A DNA stretch of 64,000 nt, taken from Variovorax gracilis. GTDB lineage: Bacteria > Pseudomonadota > Gammaproteobacteria > Burkholderiales > Burkholderiaceae_C. The stretch is taken from positions 620,001-684,000 of the forward strand of contig NZ_JASZYF010000001.1 of NCBI RefSeq assembly GCF_030317115.1, read 5' to 3'. This document shows positions 55,768-64,000 of this stretch, piece by piece. Both the position numbers and the translations under genes were made by a program. Position 1 is the first letter of the stretch. Every line of letters starts with the position of its first letter. The notes under the pieces were generated by a model. That model saw nothing but the letters and a program-made list of their open reading frames with translations. It was not told where the DNA came from and did no database searches.

Positions 55768-58700
55768 TCAGCGGGTGGCCAGTTTCAGTTCGGCACCTGG
55801 TTTCCAGTTGTCGCCTTCAGCCTTGGTTCGCACCGCGCCGAGGAAGAGCCGCTCGCTGGGCAGCTTCTGCTCCAGGAGGTAGTCGCGCACCGCAGCGCCA
55901 CGATCCACCGCCAACTGCCGCATCGACTCCTCGTCGACGGGGATGCTGGCCAGCAACAAATCCTCCATCTCGTTCGTGGGCAAGTCCTTGGCCAAACCGA
56001 CCATGTTGCGCGGCTTCTTGACCTCGGAACGCTTGTAGACGGCCGCCAGCAGCGCCGGGTATTCGGCATCGGTCAGGGGCTGCACCTCGGCAGCATCTTC
56101 GCCCGCACGGACTGAAGCCCGGCGCTTCTCCGCCTGGGCAAGCCGCCGCAGTTGCTGGCGCTGGTAGGCCTCGCGCTCCTTGTCGAGACTGGACATGCCG
56201 ATCACCGTCATCCGGAGGCTGGGCCGGTCGGTGAGCGCCTTCGCGACCTTGTCGAGGTTTTCCTTGGCTTCGGACGAGAGTTCCGAGCTGCCCGGCGCGA
56301 AGCCGACCACGCTCGACTCCCCGCCACCGCCGAATCCGCCGGTCAGGAGCGCGAACGGCGCGGTGGCTGCCTTGGCAATCAGGTTGAGGATCGCCTTGAG
56401 GATCAGCGGACCGATGCTGAACTGCGGATCGTTGATCGATCCCCTGAGCGGCAGGTCGATGTCGATCACGCCGTTCCGATCCGCCAGCAGCGCCACGGCC
56501 AGGCGCACCGGCAGGCTCGCTGGAGCGCCCTCGACCTGCTCGCCGAACTGGAGCTGGTTGAGGATCACCCGGTTGGACGCCGTCAGCGTGCCGTCCGGCG
56601 CGATCTTGTAGTTGACGTCCATGCTCAGCTTGCCGCGCTCGATGCCGTGGCCGGCGAAGCGCACCGAATAGGGCGAGAGCGGCGGGAGATCCAGCTCGCG
56701 CATCTTGGCTGTGATGTCCAGTTCGAGCGGCTTGACCAGCGGGTTGAGCTTGCCGGTGATCTCGAGCGAAGCGGTCTGTTGCGCCTTGCCGCGCAGTTCA
56801 AGATCCGCCAACGCGGGCTTGTCGCCCTGCGGCTTCGACGAAAACGCGCTGAGCTTGCCGGTCAGTTCGGTCAGGTCGGCCGAATAGTTGGGCTTGATGA
56901 ACAGGTCGGAGAAGTCGATCTTCCCGTTCACCAGGCTCATCGGGCCGAAATTGATGATCGGAGCCGGACCCGAGGGCTCGGTCGCTGGCGCCGCCGCGAC
57001 AGGAACAGGCTTCGCAGGCTCGGCCGCGCCGCCGACCATCAGTTCGGCCGGCGGTGGCGGCGGTGCAGTTCGCGCCCCGGCAGCCGGACGCCGGCTGGCG
57101 GTCGTCGTGGTCGTGCCGCCGAGGCTGCGCTTCGTCGTGACCTCGGGCGTCGTCGCGTCGACCGCCGCGGGGGCTGCCGGCTCCCCGGGCTTCTTGACCA
57201 GATAGAGAAGATTCAATTTGCCGGTCGGATCGATGATGATGCGCGCATAGAAGTCGGTCAGCGCGGTCTCGCGCACATCCACCGCCAAGGGGGCGCCCGG
57301 TTCCAGTTTCACTTGAACACCCCGCAAGCCCAGGGTCTTCCAACTCAGCAATTGATTGTTCCGCGACAGGCCAGGCGCCTGGGTCAGCACGACGCTGTTG
57401 GCACGGAAGTCGTCCACGGCGGTGTCGCCGGCCAGCCGCACGCTCATGCCCGCGGGCAAGGTCGCGAACTTGACCGTGCCGCGATAGCTCGCAAAAGCGC
57501 GGCGAATGTCGATGTTGAGCGCATCCGCGTAATAGGCCTTGAAGGCGTGAGCCGGAATGGATGCGACCGTCAGCTTGCCTTCGGCCGAAACGGGCTTGAG
57601 CACGACGTTGCCGTCGTATTCGAATCGCCCCGGCTCGGCGCGGCCGGCGGCGATGCGCCCCGACAGCTTGAGCGGCGACACGGTGGCGGTGTTCGGGGTG
57701 ATTTTCTGCGCCTTGACGTTCAGGGCGCTGAGTTCGAAGGCCACCGGCGTGGCGCTCGCGTTGTCCTCATAGGAGAGCGCGCCGTTGTCGACGGCCACCG
57801 TCCCGATGGAAAGCTCCCAGGGCTTGGTGTTTGCACCTGCGGGCGCCTGGGCGGCGTCGGGGTCCTTGGGCGCCGCGACCTTGGCGTCTGCCGTGCCGCT
57901 CTGGCTGCCGCCCGGAGGCGCCTTCAGCCAGCGCTCGAACATCCAGCGCTTTTCGTTGTCACGCTCGATCCGCACCTTCGGGTTCGTTGCCGTGAACGAG
58001 GCGATGGCGAGAGTGTGCTTCGTCATGTCCGCTTCAGCGTCGGCGATTTCGAAGCGACCGACGCTCGCCAGGGCGGTCTTGGCCTGCGTGAGCGCCAGCC
58101 CCTCCGCCACGACGCTGCGCGCCTTGAGCTTGAGGTCGGGCTTCGCCCACGCGACCTCTATCTGGCCGCTCAGCTTGCCGTCCAGCGTGGGTTCAAGGCT
58201 CTGGGCCAGGTACGGCGCAGCGAGCGACAGGGGCAGCGAAGCCACTTCGGTCTGCACCTGGGCGGCCTTGTCGGTCCCCTCCCCGCTGAACTTGACTGCC
58301 GCTCCGCCGACGGAGGTCGAGCCGTTGAACTGTGCCGGCTTGTCCATCGGCCAGGTCAGGGCGCGGACTTCGACGGCGAGGTCCTTCACGTCGATTGCCG
58401 CGGCCGGCTGGGTGGTCTGGTCTCGCCAACCGACTGCGCCACCTGTCAGCGCCACCTTGTCGACCTGGATGCGCCAAGGCTGAGGCTCCGCGGGCTTGGG
58501 CGCCGCGTCGCCATCGGGACTGGAGGCGGGAAGGGTTGCCGCCTTTTCCTGAGCACCGGTGGCCTTGTCCGTCGCCAGCAGATTGAGTCGGCCTCCCGCG
58601 TCGCGCGCAACAACCAGGTCCGGCCCGGCCAACGCCACCTCGCTGAGGTGCACGACGCGTTCCAGAGGCCTGATATCCGCCAGGACGACCTTGAGCGAAT

Positions 58701-59580
58701 CGAAGCCAAGCAGGTCGCGCGCCTTGGAATCGACCACCTGGATGCCATGCGCGCCAATCGTGCCGGTGATCTTGAGCCCCGTCGTGGCCGCCTGCTCGAA
58801 ATCGACCTTGATTTCGGCATCCAGCTTGCCCGCCTTCAACGCGACCGGCAAGCCGCCCGGGATGTAGCCCAAATAGGGCACGAGGTCGAGGTCCTGAAAG
58901 CTCAATTGGGCATCGGTCTTGCGGTTGTCAGCGAACGGCGTGGTGGACGCGGCCGAATCGAACTTGCTGCCGTTCAGGACAAAAGCCAGCCTGGGCTCGG
59001 TCTTGACCTCTCGCTGGGATGCCAGGTTGCTGAGGAAGGGGACGTTGAGGACGAAGTCGCGAAGCTCGTGCGTCCGTTTGACCGTCTGGTCCTCGAAGTT
59101 GACCGAGCCGCCCGAAATGCCGATGTTGTAGATGGCAAAGCGCGGCGGCTCGCTCTTCGGCGCGTCCGGCTTGGGCGCCAGCTTGGCGAGGATGTCGTCG
59201 ATGTCGTACTTGCCGTCGGCCAGGTGCGTCAGCTGAATCGCCGGCGAATCGATGGTGACCGCATCGATCACGGGTGCCAGGCGCAGGATCGATTGCAGTT
59301 CGGCATCGACATAGATTCGACGGATCGCCACTTGCGGCTGGCTGCCGTCCGCCGTGGCGATGCGCAGGTCGTTCACCGCCAGTTCGAGCGTCCATGGCTT
59401 GAAGTCGATCTTGCCGACCGTCACTTGGCGACCGAGCTTCTCGCTGGCGATTTTCTGGATCTGGCTCTTGGCGATCGGCGGGACGGCCAGCCAGGCGATG
59501 ACCCAGACGACCAGCAGGACGAGCAGCGTCACGACCCCGCGCCGCACCCATCTATTCTTTTTCAGCGAAGCAGCATTCAT
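55768..59580 (-). CDS. AsmA/YhdP-type DUF748 protein with OmpA-like C-terminal region
   Basis: 1270 residues. One N-terminal transmembrane helix (VVTLLVLLVVWVIAWLAVPPIA) anchors a long periplasmic beta-rich body of AsmA-like repeats. DUF748-family signatures include the early LGRQVTVGKIDFKPWTLELAVNDL and the late LDLPLRGSINDPQFSIGPLI. A C-terminal segment (VVGFAPGSSELSSEAKENLDKVAKAL) is OmpA-like and may touch peptidoglycan. Relatives span the periplasm to move phospholipids to the outer membrane. The start at 59580 (MNAASLKKNRWVRRG) is preferred over an upstream ATG at 59715, which would read through a terminator-like hairpin. Confidence 0.9.
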   Translation of the reverse strand: MNAASLKKNRWVRRGVVTLLVLLVVWVIAWLAVPPIAKSQIQKIASEKLGRQVTVGKIDFKPWTLELAVNDLRIATADGSQPQVAIRRIYVDAELQSILRLAPVIDAVTIDSPAIQLTHLADGKYDIDDILAKLAPKPDAPKSEPPRFAIYNIGISGGSVNFEDQTVKRTHELRDFVLNVPFLSNLASQREVKTEPRLAFVLNGSKFDSAASTTPFADNRKTDAQLSFQDLDLVPYLGYIPGGLPVALKAGKLDAEIKVDFEQAATTGLKITGTIGAHGIQVVDSKARDLLGFDSLKVVLADIRPLERVVHLSEVALAGPDLVVARDAGGRLNLLATDKATGAQEKAATLPASSPDGDAAPKPAEPQPWRIQVDKVALTGGAVGWRDQTTQPAAAIDVKDLAVEVRALTWPMDKPAQFNGSTSVGGAAVKFSGEGTDKAAQVQTEVASLPLSLAAPYLAQSLEPTLDGKLSGQIEVAWAKPDLKLKARSVVAEGLALTQAKTALASVGRFEIADAEADMTKHTLAIASFTATNPKVRIERDNEKRWMFERWLKAPPGGSQSGTADAKVAAPKDPDAAQAPAGANTKPWELSIGTVAVDNGALSYEDNASATPVAFELSALNVKAQKITPNTATVSPLKLSGRIAAGRAEPGRFEYDGNVVLKPVSAEGKLTVASIPAHAFKAYYADALNIDIRRAFASYRGTVKFATLPAGMSVRLAGDTAVDDFRANSVVLTQAPGLSRNNQLLSWKTLGLRGVQVKLEPGAPLAVDVRETALTDFYARIIIDPTGKLNLLYLVKKPGEPAAPAAVDATTPEVTTKRSLGGTTTTTASRRPAAGARTAPPPPPAELMVGGAAEPAKPVPVAAAPATEPSGPAPIINFGPMSLVNGKIDFSDLFIKPNYSADLTELTGKLSAFSSKPQGDKPALADLELRGKAQQTASLEITGKLNPLVKPLELDITAKMRELDLPPLSPYSVRFAGHGIERGKLSMDVNYKIAPDGTLTASNRVILNQLQFGEQVEGAPASLPVRLAVALLADRNGVIDIDLPLRGSINDPQFSIGPLILKAILNLIAKAATAPFALLTGGFGGGGESSVVGFAPGSSELSSEAKENLDKVAKALTDRPSLRMTVIGMSSLDKEREAYQRQQLRRLAQAEKRRASVRAGEDAAEVQPLTDAEYPALLAAVYKRSEVKKPRNMVGLAKDLPTNEMEDLLLASIPVDEESMRQLAVDRGAAVRDYLLEQKLPSERLFLGAVRTKAEGDNWKPGAELKLATR

Positions 59581-59610
59581 CGACGGGGAGTGTGCCCCAA
59601 ACGCCAATGG

Positions 59611-59664
59611 CTTCCCAGAAGCAAGAAAGCCCGGAGACCCGACGGAAAGTCCGGTCTCCGGGCT
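59611..59664 (-). terminator. Terminator-like hairpin in the DUF748 leader
   Basis: AGCCCGGAGACC (59628-59639) pairs perfectly with GGTCTCCGGGCT (59653-59664). On the minus strand TTTCTTGCTTC follows, then the DUF748 start about 30 nt later. A second small hairpin, GGGG-CACACT-CCCC, sits between it and the ATG. It may be an attenuator or the terminator of an upstream minus-strand transcript. Confidence 0.6.
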
Positions 59665-60173
59665 CGATGGCGGACGCAACGCCCATGCCATCTTTTCGCT
59701 CGACCGGAAGTTCAATCGTTCCGGTCATGCTGGCAGCAAGAGATTGCCACCGTTGGGCCTCAGCCGCTGAACCGTTGGATTGCTCCTCCGGCCACTGGAC
59801 CTTGGTGAAACACCTGAAATGCTCAGGCCCCCTCAGCCTAGGCGCGTGGCAAAGGGATTGCAAATGAGGTTTTCAATGGACCCTTGCGCGCCGATTCGTG
59901 AACTAATTCGAACATTTATTACATCAAAATTAGAATAACAAACCAAATTCTTATTCTTGACCGGATATTAGGGCACTTCTAGAATGCCAGCAACCCTGAG
60001 CCGCCCGACGCGGTCAGGCTCACAGATCCGCTGCCGAGTTCCACCGGCTTAGATCAGGCTGCCGCGCCCTCTCCCTCCATTGCGCGGACCTGATTCGTAC
60101 CAATCCAAGCGCCGTTGCCTTCTAGCCTCGCCTCGCGGCGCTGCGATCAGGTGCCGCACAGAAAGGAAGAGCG
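59665..60173. other. Long intergenic region with an AT-rich promoter and structured leader
   Basis: No open frame here looks real. Bases 59840-59990 are clearly richer in A and T than anywhere nearby. The stretch after 59990 can form local hairpins (for example GAGCC ... GGCTC near 59998-60021). It probably holds the DUF748 promoter (minus) and the lytic transglycosylase promoter and leader (plus). Confidence 0.5.
59957..59985 (+). promoter_or_regulatory. Sigma-70 promoter candidate upstream of the lytic transglycosylase
   Basis: TTGACC (59957-59962), 17 nt, TAGAAT (59980-59985): close to consensus at both hexamers with ideal spacing, in an AT-rich context. A start near 59992 would give an unusually long 5' leader of about 180 nt before ATG 60174. 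Confidence 0.65.
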
Positions 60174-61082
60174 ATGAAACAGGCGTTTGATGCCACAGCC
60201 CGAGGGCTACGGACTTTCGTGTCCGACGTGGTAGACGGCTTTTTTGAAATCACCCATAACGGGTTTGCCCTGGTAGGGCTCGCGATCGTGTTCGCCGCCC
60301 TGGCCCTGGCCGCCCGCCCGGACCTCCGTCAGTCCGGAGAAGAGCAACTGTGGGGCTGGCTCCAATCGCGCAAGCCTCCTCCGGAGGTCAGTGACCTGGA
60401 GCCCACGGCCATCGAGCGCACCACGGCCGCCAGCCCGCACGTGCTGCCGAAGCCACAGGCTGCGGTTGCGTACTGGCTAAGCAAGAAATACCGCGTGGCG
60501 GTCGAGCCCTTGAGCGTGCTGGTGGCCGAAGCCTTCGATCTGGGCAAGCGCACCAAGCTCGATCCGACGTTGATCCTCGCCATCATGGCCGTCGAGTCCA
60601 GCTTCAACCCCTTCGCCCAGAGCCAGGTCGGCGCGCAGGGCCTGATGCAGGTCATGACCCGCGTCCATGGCGAAAAGTATGAACCCGCCGGCGGCGCCCT
60701 CACCGCCTTCGACCCGGTGACCAACATGCGCGTCGGCGTCAAGGTGCTGCAGGAATGCATCGCCCGAGCCGGCTCGCTTGAAGGCGGGCTTCGCTACTAC
60801 GTCGGGGCGGCCAATCTCAGCGATGACGGCGGCTACGCAGTCAAGGTGCTGGCCGAGCACGAACGCCTGCGCCAGGTGGTCGGCGGCCGCTCCCCTTCGG
60901 TCAATTCGCCTTCCGTGGTCACTTCCCCCGCGCCCGCCGCGCGCACGAACCCGGGCCCGGTCGCGGCTCCCGCCAAGCCGCCGAAGTCTGACCTGCAGGA
61001 GGCGCAAGATGTGCCGCAGGAACGGCAGGCTCCCGAAGCCGCGCAGGATTCGCAGCACCTGGCGCTGCTGTCCCACTCCTAG
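60174..61082 (+). CDS. Membrane-anchored lytic transglycosylase domain protein
   Basis: 302 residues. A hydrophobic segment (ALVGLAIVFAALALAARP, about residues 34-51) may anchor the protein. The SLT-type catalytic domain follows (about 130-240): catalytic Glu in MAVESSFNPFAQSQVGAQGLMQVM, then YYVGAANLSDDGGYAVKVL. The C-terminal 60 residues are Pro/Ala/Ser/Gln-rich and probably disordered. GGAAGAG precedes the ATG. It cleaves peptidoglycan glycan strands. The long leader suggests post-transcriptional control. The neighbouring glyA is separated by its own riboswitch. Confidence 0.9.
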   Translation: MKQAFDATARGLRTFVSDVVDGFFEITHNGFALVGLAIVFAALALAARPDLRQSGEEQLWGWLQSRKPPPEVSDLEPTAIERTTAASPHVLPKPQAAVAYWLSKKYRVAVEPLSVLVAEAFDLGKRTKLDPTLILAIMAVESSFNPFAQSQVGAQGLMQVMTRVHGEKYEPAGGALTAFDPVTNMRVGVKVLQECIARAGSLEGGLRYYVGAANLSDDGGYAVKVLAEHERLRQVVGGRSPSVNSPSVVTSPAPAARTNPGPVAAPAKPPKSDLQEAQDVPQERQAPEAAQDSQHLALLSHS

Positions 61083-61121
61083 GCTTTTCAGGACGGCGGC
61101 AATCGCCGTCGGCTACACTCG

Positions 61122-61285
61122 GCCAGCACGCGACTGGCGATAGGCGCAACCCTTTTCAGGTGCATTGCGCTGACGTGGACTACCACTGGGAAGCGTGCTG
61201 CCTGCGCTTGAGCAGGTGTTCAGCCGTTCGCCTGGGCAGCCCTTGTTTGGTTGAAGAACAAGGACCATCGTCTTGAAGGACTGCC
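61122..61285 (+). ncRNA. ZTP (pfl-motif) riboswitch in the glyA leader
   Basis: The two conserved halves of the ZTP/ZMP riboswitch are present: CGCGACTGGCG at 61129-61139, then GTGGACTACCACTGGGAAGCG near 61174-61195, and the pseudoknot 3' part CCGTTCGCCTGGGC at 61223-61236. A TACACT -10 lies just upstream (61114-61119). Beyond the aptamer CCTTGTT ... AACAAGG can form a hairpin before the AAGGA ribosome site, the likely expression platform. ZTP accumulates when 10-formyl-tetrahydrofolate is low, and glyA makes one-carbon units, so the pairing is functionally sensible and known for this class. Confidence 0.88.
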
Positions 61286-62530
61286 ATGTACCACCGCAAC
61301 ATCCTGGTCGAACAGACCGATCCTGAAATCTTCGCCGCCATTCAGGCCGAGAACGCGCGTCAGGAACACCACATCGAGCTTATCGCGAGCGAAAACTACG
61401 CGTCGCCAGCCGTCATGGCTGCGCAAGGCTCGCAACTGACCAACAAGTACGCCGAAGGCTATCCCGGCAAGCGCTACTACGGCGGCTGCGAACACGTCGA
61501 CGTGGCCGAGCAACTGGCCATCGATCGCGTCAAGCAACTCTTCGGCGCCGATGCCGCCAACGTGCAGGCCCATTGCGGCGCTTCGGCCAACGAAGCCGTG
61601 ATGCTGGCTTTCCTGAAGCCCGGCGACACCATCATGGGCATGAGCCTGGCCGAAGGCGGCCACTTGACCCACGGCATGCCGCTCAACATGAGCGGCAAGT
61701 GGTTCAACGTCGTGAGCTACGGCCTGAACGACAAGGAAGAGATCGACTACGACGCCATGGAGCGCAAGGCGCATGAATCCATGCCCAAGCTGATCATCGC
61801 TGGCGCCTCGGCCTACTCCCTGCGCATCGACTTCGAGCGCTTCGCCAAGGTTGCCAAGGACGTCGGCGCCATCTTCATGGTTGACATCGCGCACTACGCG
61901 GGTCTCGTGGCCGCGGGCGTGTATCCCAACCCGGTGCCCCATGCCGACGTGGTCACTTCCACCACCCACAAGAGCCTGCGCGGCCCACGGGGCGGCATCA
62001 TCCTGATGAAGTCGCAGCACGAGAAGGCGATCAACAGCGCCATCTTCCCCGGCCTGCAGGGCGGTCCTCTGATGCACGTCATTGCCGCCAAGGCGGTCGC
62101 CTTCAAGGAAGCGCTCTCGCCGGAATTCAGGGCCTACCAGCAGCAGGTGGTCAAGAACGCCCAGATCGTGGCCGAGACGCTGACCGCGCGCGGCCTGCGC
62201 ATCGTGAGCGGCCGTACCGAAAGCCACGTCATGCTGGTCGACCTGCGCGCCAAGGGCATCACGGGCAAGGAAGCCGAGGCCGTGTTGGGCGATGCCCACA
62301 TGACCATCAACAAGAACGCGATCCCGAACGACCCCGAAAAGCCGATGGTGACCAGCGGTGTGCGCATCGGCACTCCGGCCATGACGACCCGCGGCTTCAA
62401 GGACGAGGAAGCCCGCGCCACGGCCAACCTGATCGCGGACGTGCTCGAGAACCCGCGCGACGCAGCCAACATCGAGGCGGTGCGCGCCAAGGTGCATGCG
62501 CTGACGAGCCGTTTCCCTGTCTACCGCTAA
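61286..62530 (+). CDS. glyA: Serine hydroxymethyltransferase
   Basis: 414-residue PLP enzyme converting serine and tetrahydrofolate to glycine and 5,10-methylene-THF. N-terminal block [41 protein letters not shown]-binding Lys229 in [20 protein letters not shown] sequence ([14 protein letters not shown]), and C-terminal [22 protein letters not shown] precedes ATG 61286. It is under the ZTP riboswitch and is followed by nrdR 63 nt later, a common order in beta-proteobacteria. Confidence 0.98.
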   Translation: MYHRNILVEQTDPEIFAAIQAENARQEHHIELIASENYASPAVMAAQGSQLTNKYAEGYPGKRYYGGCEHVDVAEQLAIDRVKQLFGADAANVQAHCGASANEAVMLAFLKPGDTIMGMSLAEGGHLTHGMPLNMSGKWFNVVSYGLNDKEEIDYDAMERKAHESMPKLIIAGASAYSLRIDFERFAKVAKDVGAIFMVDIAHYAGLVAAGVYPNPVPHADVVTSTTHKSLRGPRGGIILMKSQHEKAINSAIFPGLQGGPLMHVIAAKAVAFKEALSPEFRAYQQQVVKNAQIVAETLTARGLRIVSGRTESHVMLVDLRAKGITGKEAEAVLGDAHMTINKNAIPNDPEKPMVTSGVRIGTPAMTTRGFKDEEARATANLIADVLENPRDAANIEAVRAKVHALTSRFPVYR

Positions 62531-62593
62531 GCCGATGGCACGCACGCCCGCCATCGCGCATCCTCACGGCTTGGCGCCGGGCGGAGCGGCCGC

Positions 62594-63037
62594 ATGAAGT
62601 GCCCCTTCTGCGGCCACCTCGAAACGCAGGTCGTCGAGACCCGCATTTCGGAAGACGGCGACTTCGTGCGGCGCCGGCGGCAATGCGGCGGCTGCGACAA
62701 GCGCTTCACCACCTACGAACGGCCGGACGTGAACTTTCCGGTCGTGGTCAAGAAGGATGGCAGCCGGGCTGACTTCGACGCGGGCAAGGTGCGCGCGTCG
62801 ATGATGCTGGCGCTGCGCAAGCGGCCGGTCAGCATCGAGCAGATCGACAACGCCCTCTTGCGCATCGAGCAGAAGCTGTTGTCCAGCGGCTTGCGCGAGA
62901 TCGACTCGACCAAGGTCGGCGAACTGGTGATGCGGGAGCTCAAGCGGCTCGACAAGGTCGCCTACGTGCGATTTGCGTCGGTCTACCGGAGCTTCGAGGA
63001 TGTGGACGAGTTCAGGCAGTTGCTGCGAGACATATAG
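62594..63037 (+). CDS. nrdR: Transcriptional repressor NrdR
   Basis: 147 residues. A C4 zinc ribbon at the N-terminus (Cys3, Cys6, Cys31, Cys34; MKCPFCGH ... [16 protein letters not shown]) and an ATP-cone domain ([29 protein letters not shown]). NrdR binds NrdR boxes in front of ribonucleotide reductase operons and responds to (d)ATP. No NrdR box search was possible beyond this window. It lies downstream of glyA on the same strand. Confidence 0.97.
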   Translation: MKCPFCGHLETQVVETRISEDGDFVRRRRQCGGCDKRFTTYERPDVNFPVVVKKDGSRADFDAGKVRASMMLALRKRPVSIEQIDNALLRIEQKLLSSGLREIDSTKVGELVMRELKRLDKVAYVRFASVYRSFEDVDEFRQLLRDI

Positions 63038-63054
63038 TCTGTCGCAACAGGCGT

Positions 63055-63082
63055 CTGACATTCTTTAATGCCAAGACACAAT
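63055..63082 (+). promoter_or_regulatory. Possible promoter of the pseudopilin genes
   Basis: CTGACA, 16 nt, CACAAT is a fair sigma-70-like match about 110 nt upstream of the fimT start. It is weak evidence on its own; it marks the only AT-richer patch in the interval. Confidence 0.35.
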
Positions 63083-63192
63083 CGTCCAGAAGCTTCGCTG
63101 ATGCCCTCGTTTCGTCCACTCATCGGGAAGCTGGCACCACAGATCGATTGAGATGTCGCCGAAGGCGGGCCGGTGCCTAGCATCCGGCCGCC

Positions 63193-63759
63193 ATGTCAAG
63201 CCGTTCTCTCCCCTCCCCCTGGCGACCTTCGCCCCTGCCCGCCGGCTTCAGTGCCATCGAACTGATGGCCGCGATCGCCATCGCCGCGATCCTCATGGCG
63301 ATGGCGATGCCGAGCTTCGGAACCCTCATCGGCCGTTATCGGCTGCGGCACGCTGCCGATGACCTGAGCGCGGCGATCTACCTCGCACGGTCCGAAGGCC
63401 TGCGGCGCGGCGGCAACGTCACGCTGGGCAGGTCCGCCGCGCAAGGGTGCTCCAGTACCGGCGGTGACAAGGACTGGAGTTGCGGATGGCTCGTGTTCGC
63501 GGACGCCGACAACGACGGCGCCTTCGACCCAGGCGAAGAGCGCATCCAGGTCTGGACGACGCCCCAAGGCGTCACTGCGACGGCCATCCTTCCCAACCAG
63601 TCGGCCCACCTGAGCGTGAATCGCTGGGGTCGCTTCCAGAACCTGAGCGCATTCCGCTTCGAGTTTGGCCTGGCGAGCGACCAGGACAAGGCCGCGGCAC
63701 GCGTCTTGTGCATATCGAGCGGTGGTCGACTCCGCAACGTGGACGGCGATCGATGCTGA
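63193..63759 (+). CDS. fimT: Type IV minor pseudopilin, GspH/FimT family
   Basis: 188 residues. The class III signal is LPAGFSAIELMAAIAIAAILMAMAMPSFG: prepilin peptidase PilD would cut after Gly18, leaving Phe19 with Glu23 at +5. The C-terminal part carries the FimT/GspH beta domain and three or four Cys (GCSS, SCGWL, VLCISS, GDRC). Minor pseudopilins prime pilus assembly and in some species FimT binds DNA. Its stop overlaps the pilV start by 7 nt, the start of the usual fimT-pilV-pilW-pilX-pilY1-pilE order. Confidence 0.88.
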   Translation: MSSRSLPSPWRPSPLPAGFSAIELMAAIAIAAILMAMAMPSFGTLIGRYRLRHAADDLSAAIYLARSEGLRRGGNVTLGRSAAQGCSSTGGDKDWSCGWLVFADADNDGAFDPGEERIQVWTTPQGVTATAILPNQSAHLSVNRWGRFQNLSAFRFEFGLASDQDKAAARVLCISSGGRLRNVDGDRC

Positions 63760-64000
63760 AGCGCAGACGCCATCGACAGCGAGGCGTGACGGTGCTGGAA
63801 TCGCTCGTTTCCATCGCCATCCTGGCGGTGGCGGTGCTCGGCATGCTCGGCGCGCAGCTGCGGACATTGGCGGAAACACGAACCACCGTCCGCCGCGCGC
63901 AGGCCGTGAGACTCATCGAGGATTTCTCCGAACGCATCAAGGCCAATCCGGACGGTTTCCGCCAGCTCGCGAACTACGTGACGGACTGGAACGGCCATCC
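63753..64000 (+). CDS. pilV: Type IV pilus modification protein PilV, N-terminal part (cut by window edge)
   Basis: About 82 residues are visible. Basic leader MLKRRRHRQRG, cleavage after Gly11, then VTVLESLVSIAILAVAVLGMLGAQLRT with Glu16 at +5: a prepilin-type N-terminus with the PilV pattern. It starts inside the end of fimT (ATGCTGA) and is coupled to it. The rest lies past 64000. Confidence 0.88.
   Translation, partial: MLKRRRHRQRGVTVLESLVSIAILAVAVLGMLGAQLRTLAETRTTVRRAQAVRLIEDFSERIKANPDGFRQLANYVTDWNGH

Noticed and set aside
56152..59808. A 1218-codon open frame antisense to the DUF748 gene
   Set aside because: Its product is a low-quality Arg/Ala/Gly/Asp-rich sequence with no domain, and the opposite strand encodes a clear AsmA-type protein. 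Long antisense frames are expected at this GC content.

Overview
This 64 kb window is chromosomal DNA of a high-GC betaproteobacterium. It is most likely from the Comamonadaceae (Burkholderiales), with Variovorax or a close relative as best guess. Evidence is the gene order (clpX-clpP-tig-tRNA-Leu and cysS-glycosylase-accA-tilS-lysC-tRNA-Ser), the tripartite tricarboxylate (Tct/Bug) and Liv-type uptake systems, hpnCDE, and a dispersed intergenic repeat that I recall from such genomes. Genes are densely packed, many with ATGA, GTGA or TGATG stop/start overlaps. I see no prophage, insertion sequence, CRISPR array or rRNA. The left edge cuts clpX and the right edge cuts pilV.

Layout. 1-2.5 kb: clpX (partial), clpP, tig and tRNA-Leu. 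2.5-7 kb: an RND pump with its lipoprotein adaptor, behind an operator-like palindrome. 7-10.1 kb: hpnC-hpnD-hpnE, making squalene. 10.1-16.6 kb: a probable surface-fibre (Fap-like functional amyloid) locus. One side carries an outer-membrane barrel and a sigma-54 activator. The divergent side carries a glycine-rich secreted protein, a small Asn-rich secreted protein, a C39 peptidase and a second Asn/Gln-containing secreted protein. 16.6-18.9 kb: a HAD phosphatase, hemH and a DUF1993 protein. 18.9-28.1 kb: a Liv-type ABC importer with an extracellular PHB depolymerase and an alpha/beta hydrolase in the same gene run, under a PAS/sigma-54 activator with a recognisable promoter and palindromic enhancer. 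28.4-34.2 kb: a complete OMF-MFP-RND efflux operon. 34.2-36 kb: small secreted proteins and a Crp-family regulator. 36-41.4 kb: tctCBA with divergent tctDE. 41.4-43.7 kb: Hsp15, PPK2 and a GNAT-like orphan. 43.8-49.3 kb: tRNA-Ser, lysC, tilS, accA, a DNA glycosylase and cysS. 49.5-52.8 kb: a TPR protein, two cyclophilins, lpxH and mtfA. 52.8-59.6 kb: DUF349 and AsmA/DUF748 giants. 60.2-64 kb: a lytic transglycosylase, glyA behind a ZTP riboswitch, nrdR, and minor pseudopilins fimT and pilV.

The most interesting part is 10.1-16.6 kb. Two secreted proteins flanking the C39 peptidase share a double-glycine motif (SSR..L..[YM]RGG) after their Sec signal peptides, which suggests the peptidase processes them in the periplasm before export through the FapF-like barrel. 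A near-consensus sigma-54 promoter precedes the glycine-rich gene, and the activator gene overlaps the barrel gene. Second in interest is an intergenic repeat with five copies here. It folds into a hairpin with compensatory base changes, and two copies directly follow genes for periplasmic binding proteins inside operons. Third is the PHB depolymerase inside an ABC-importer gene run.
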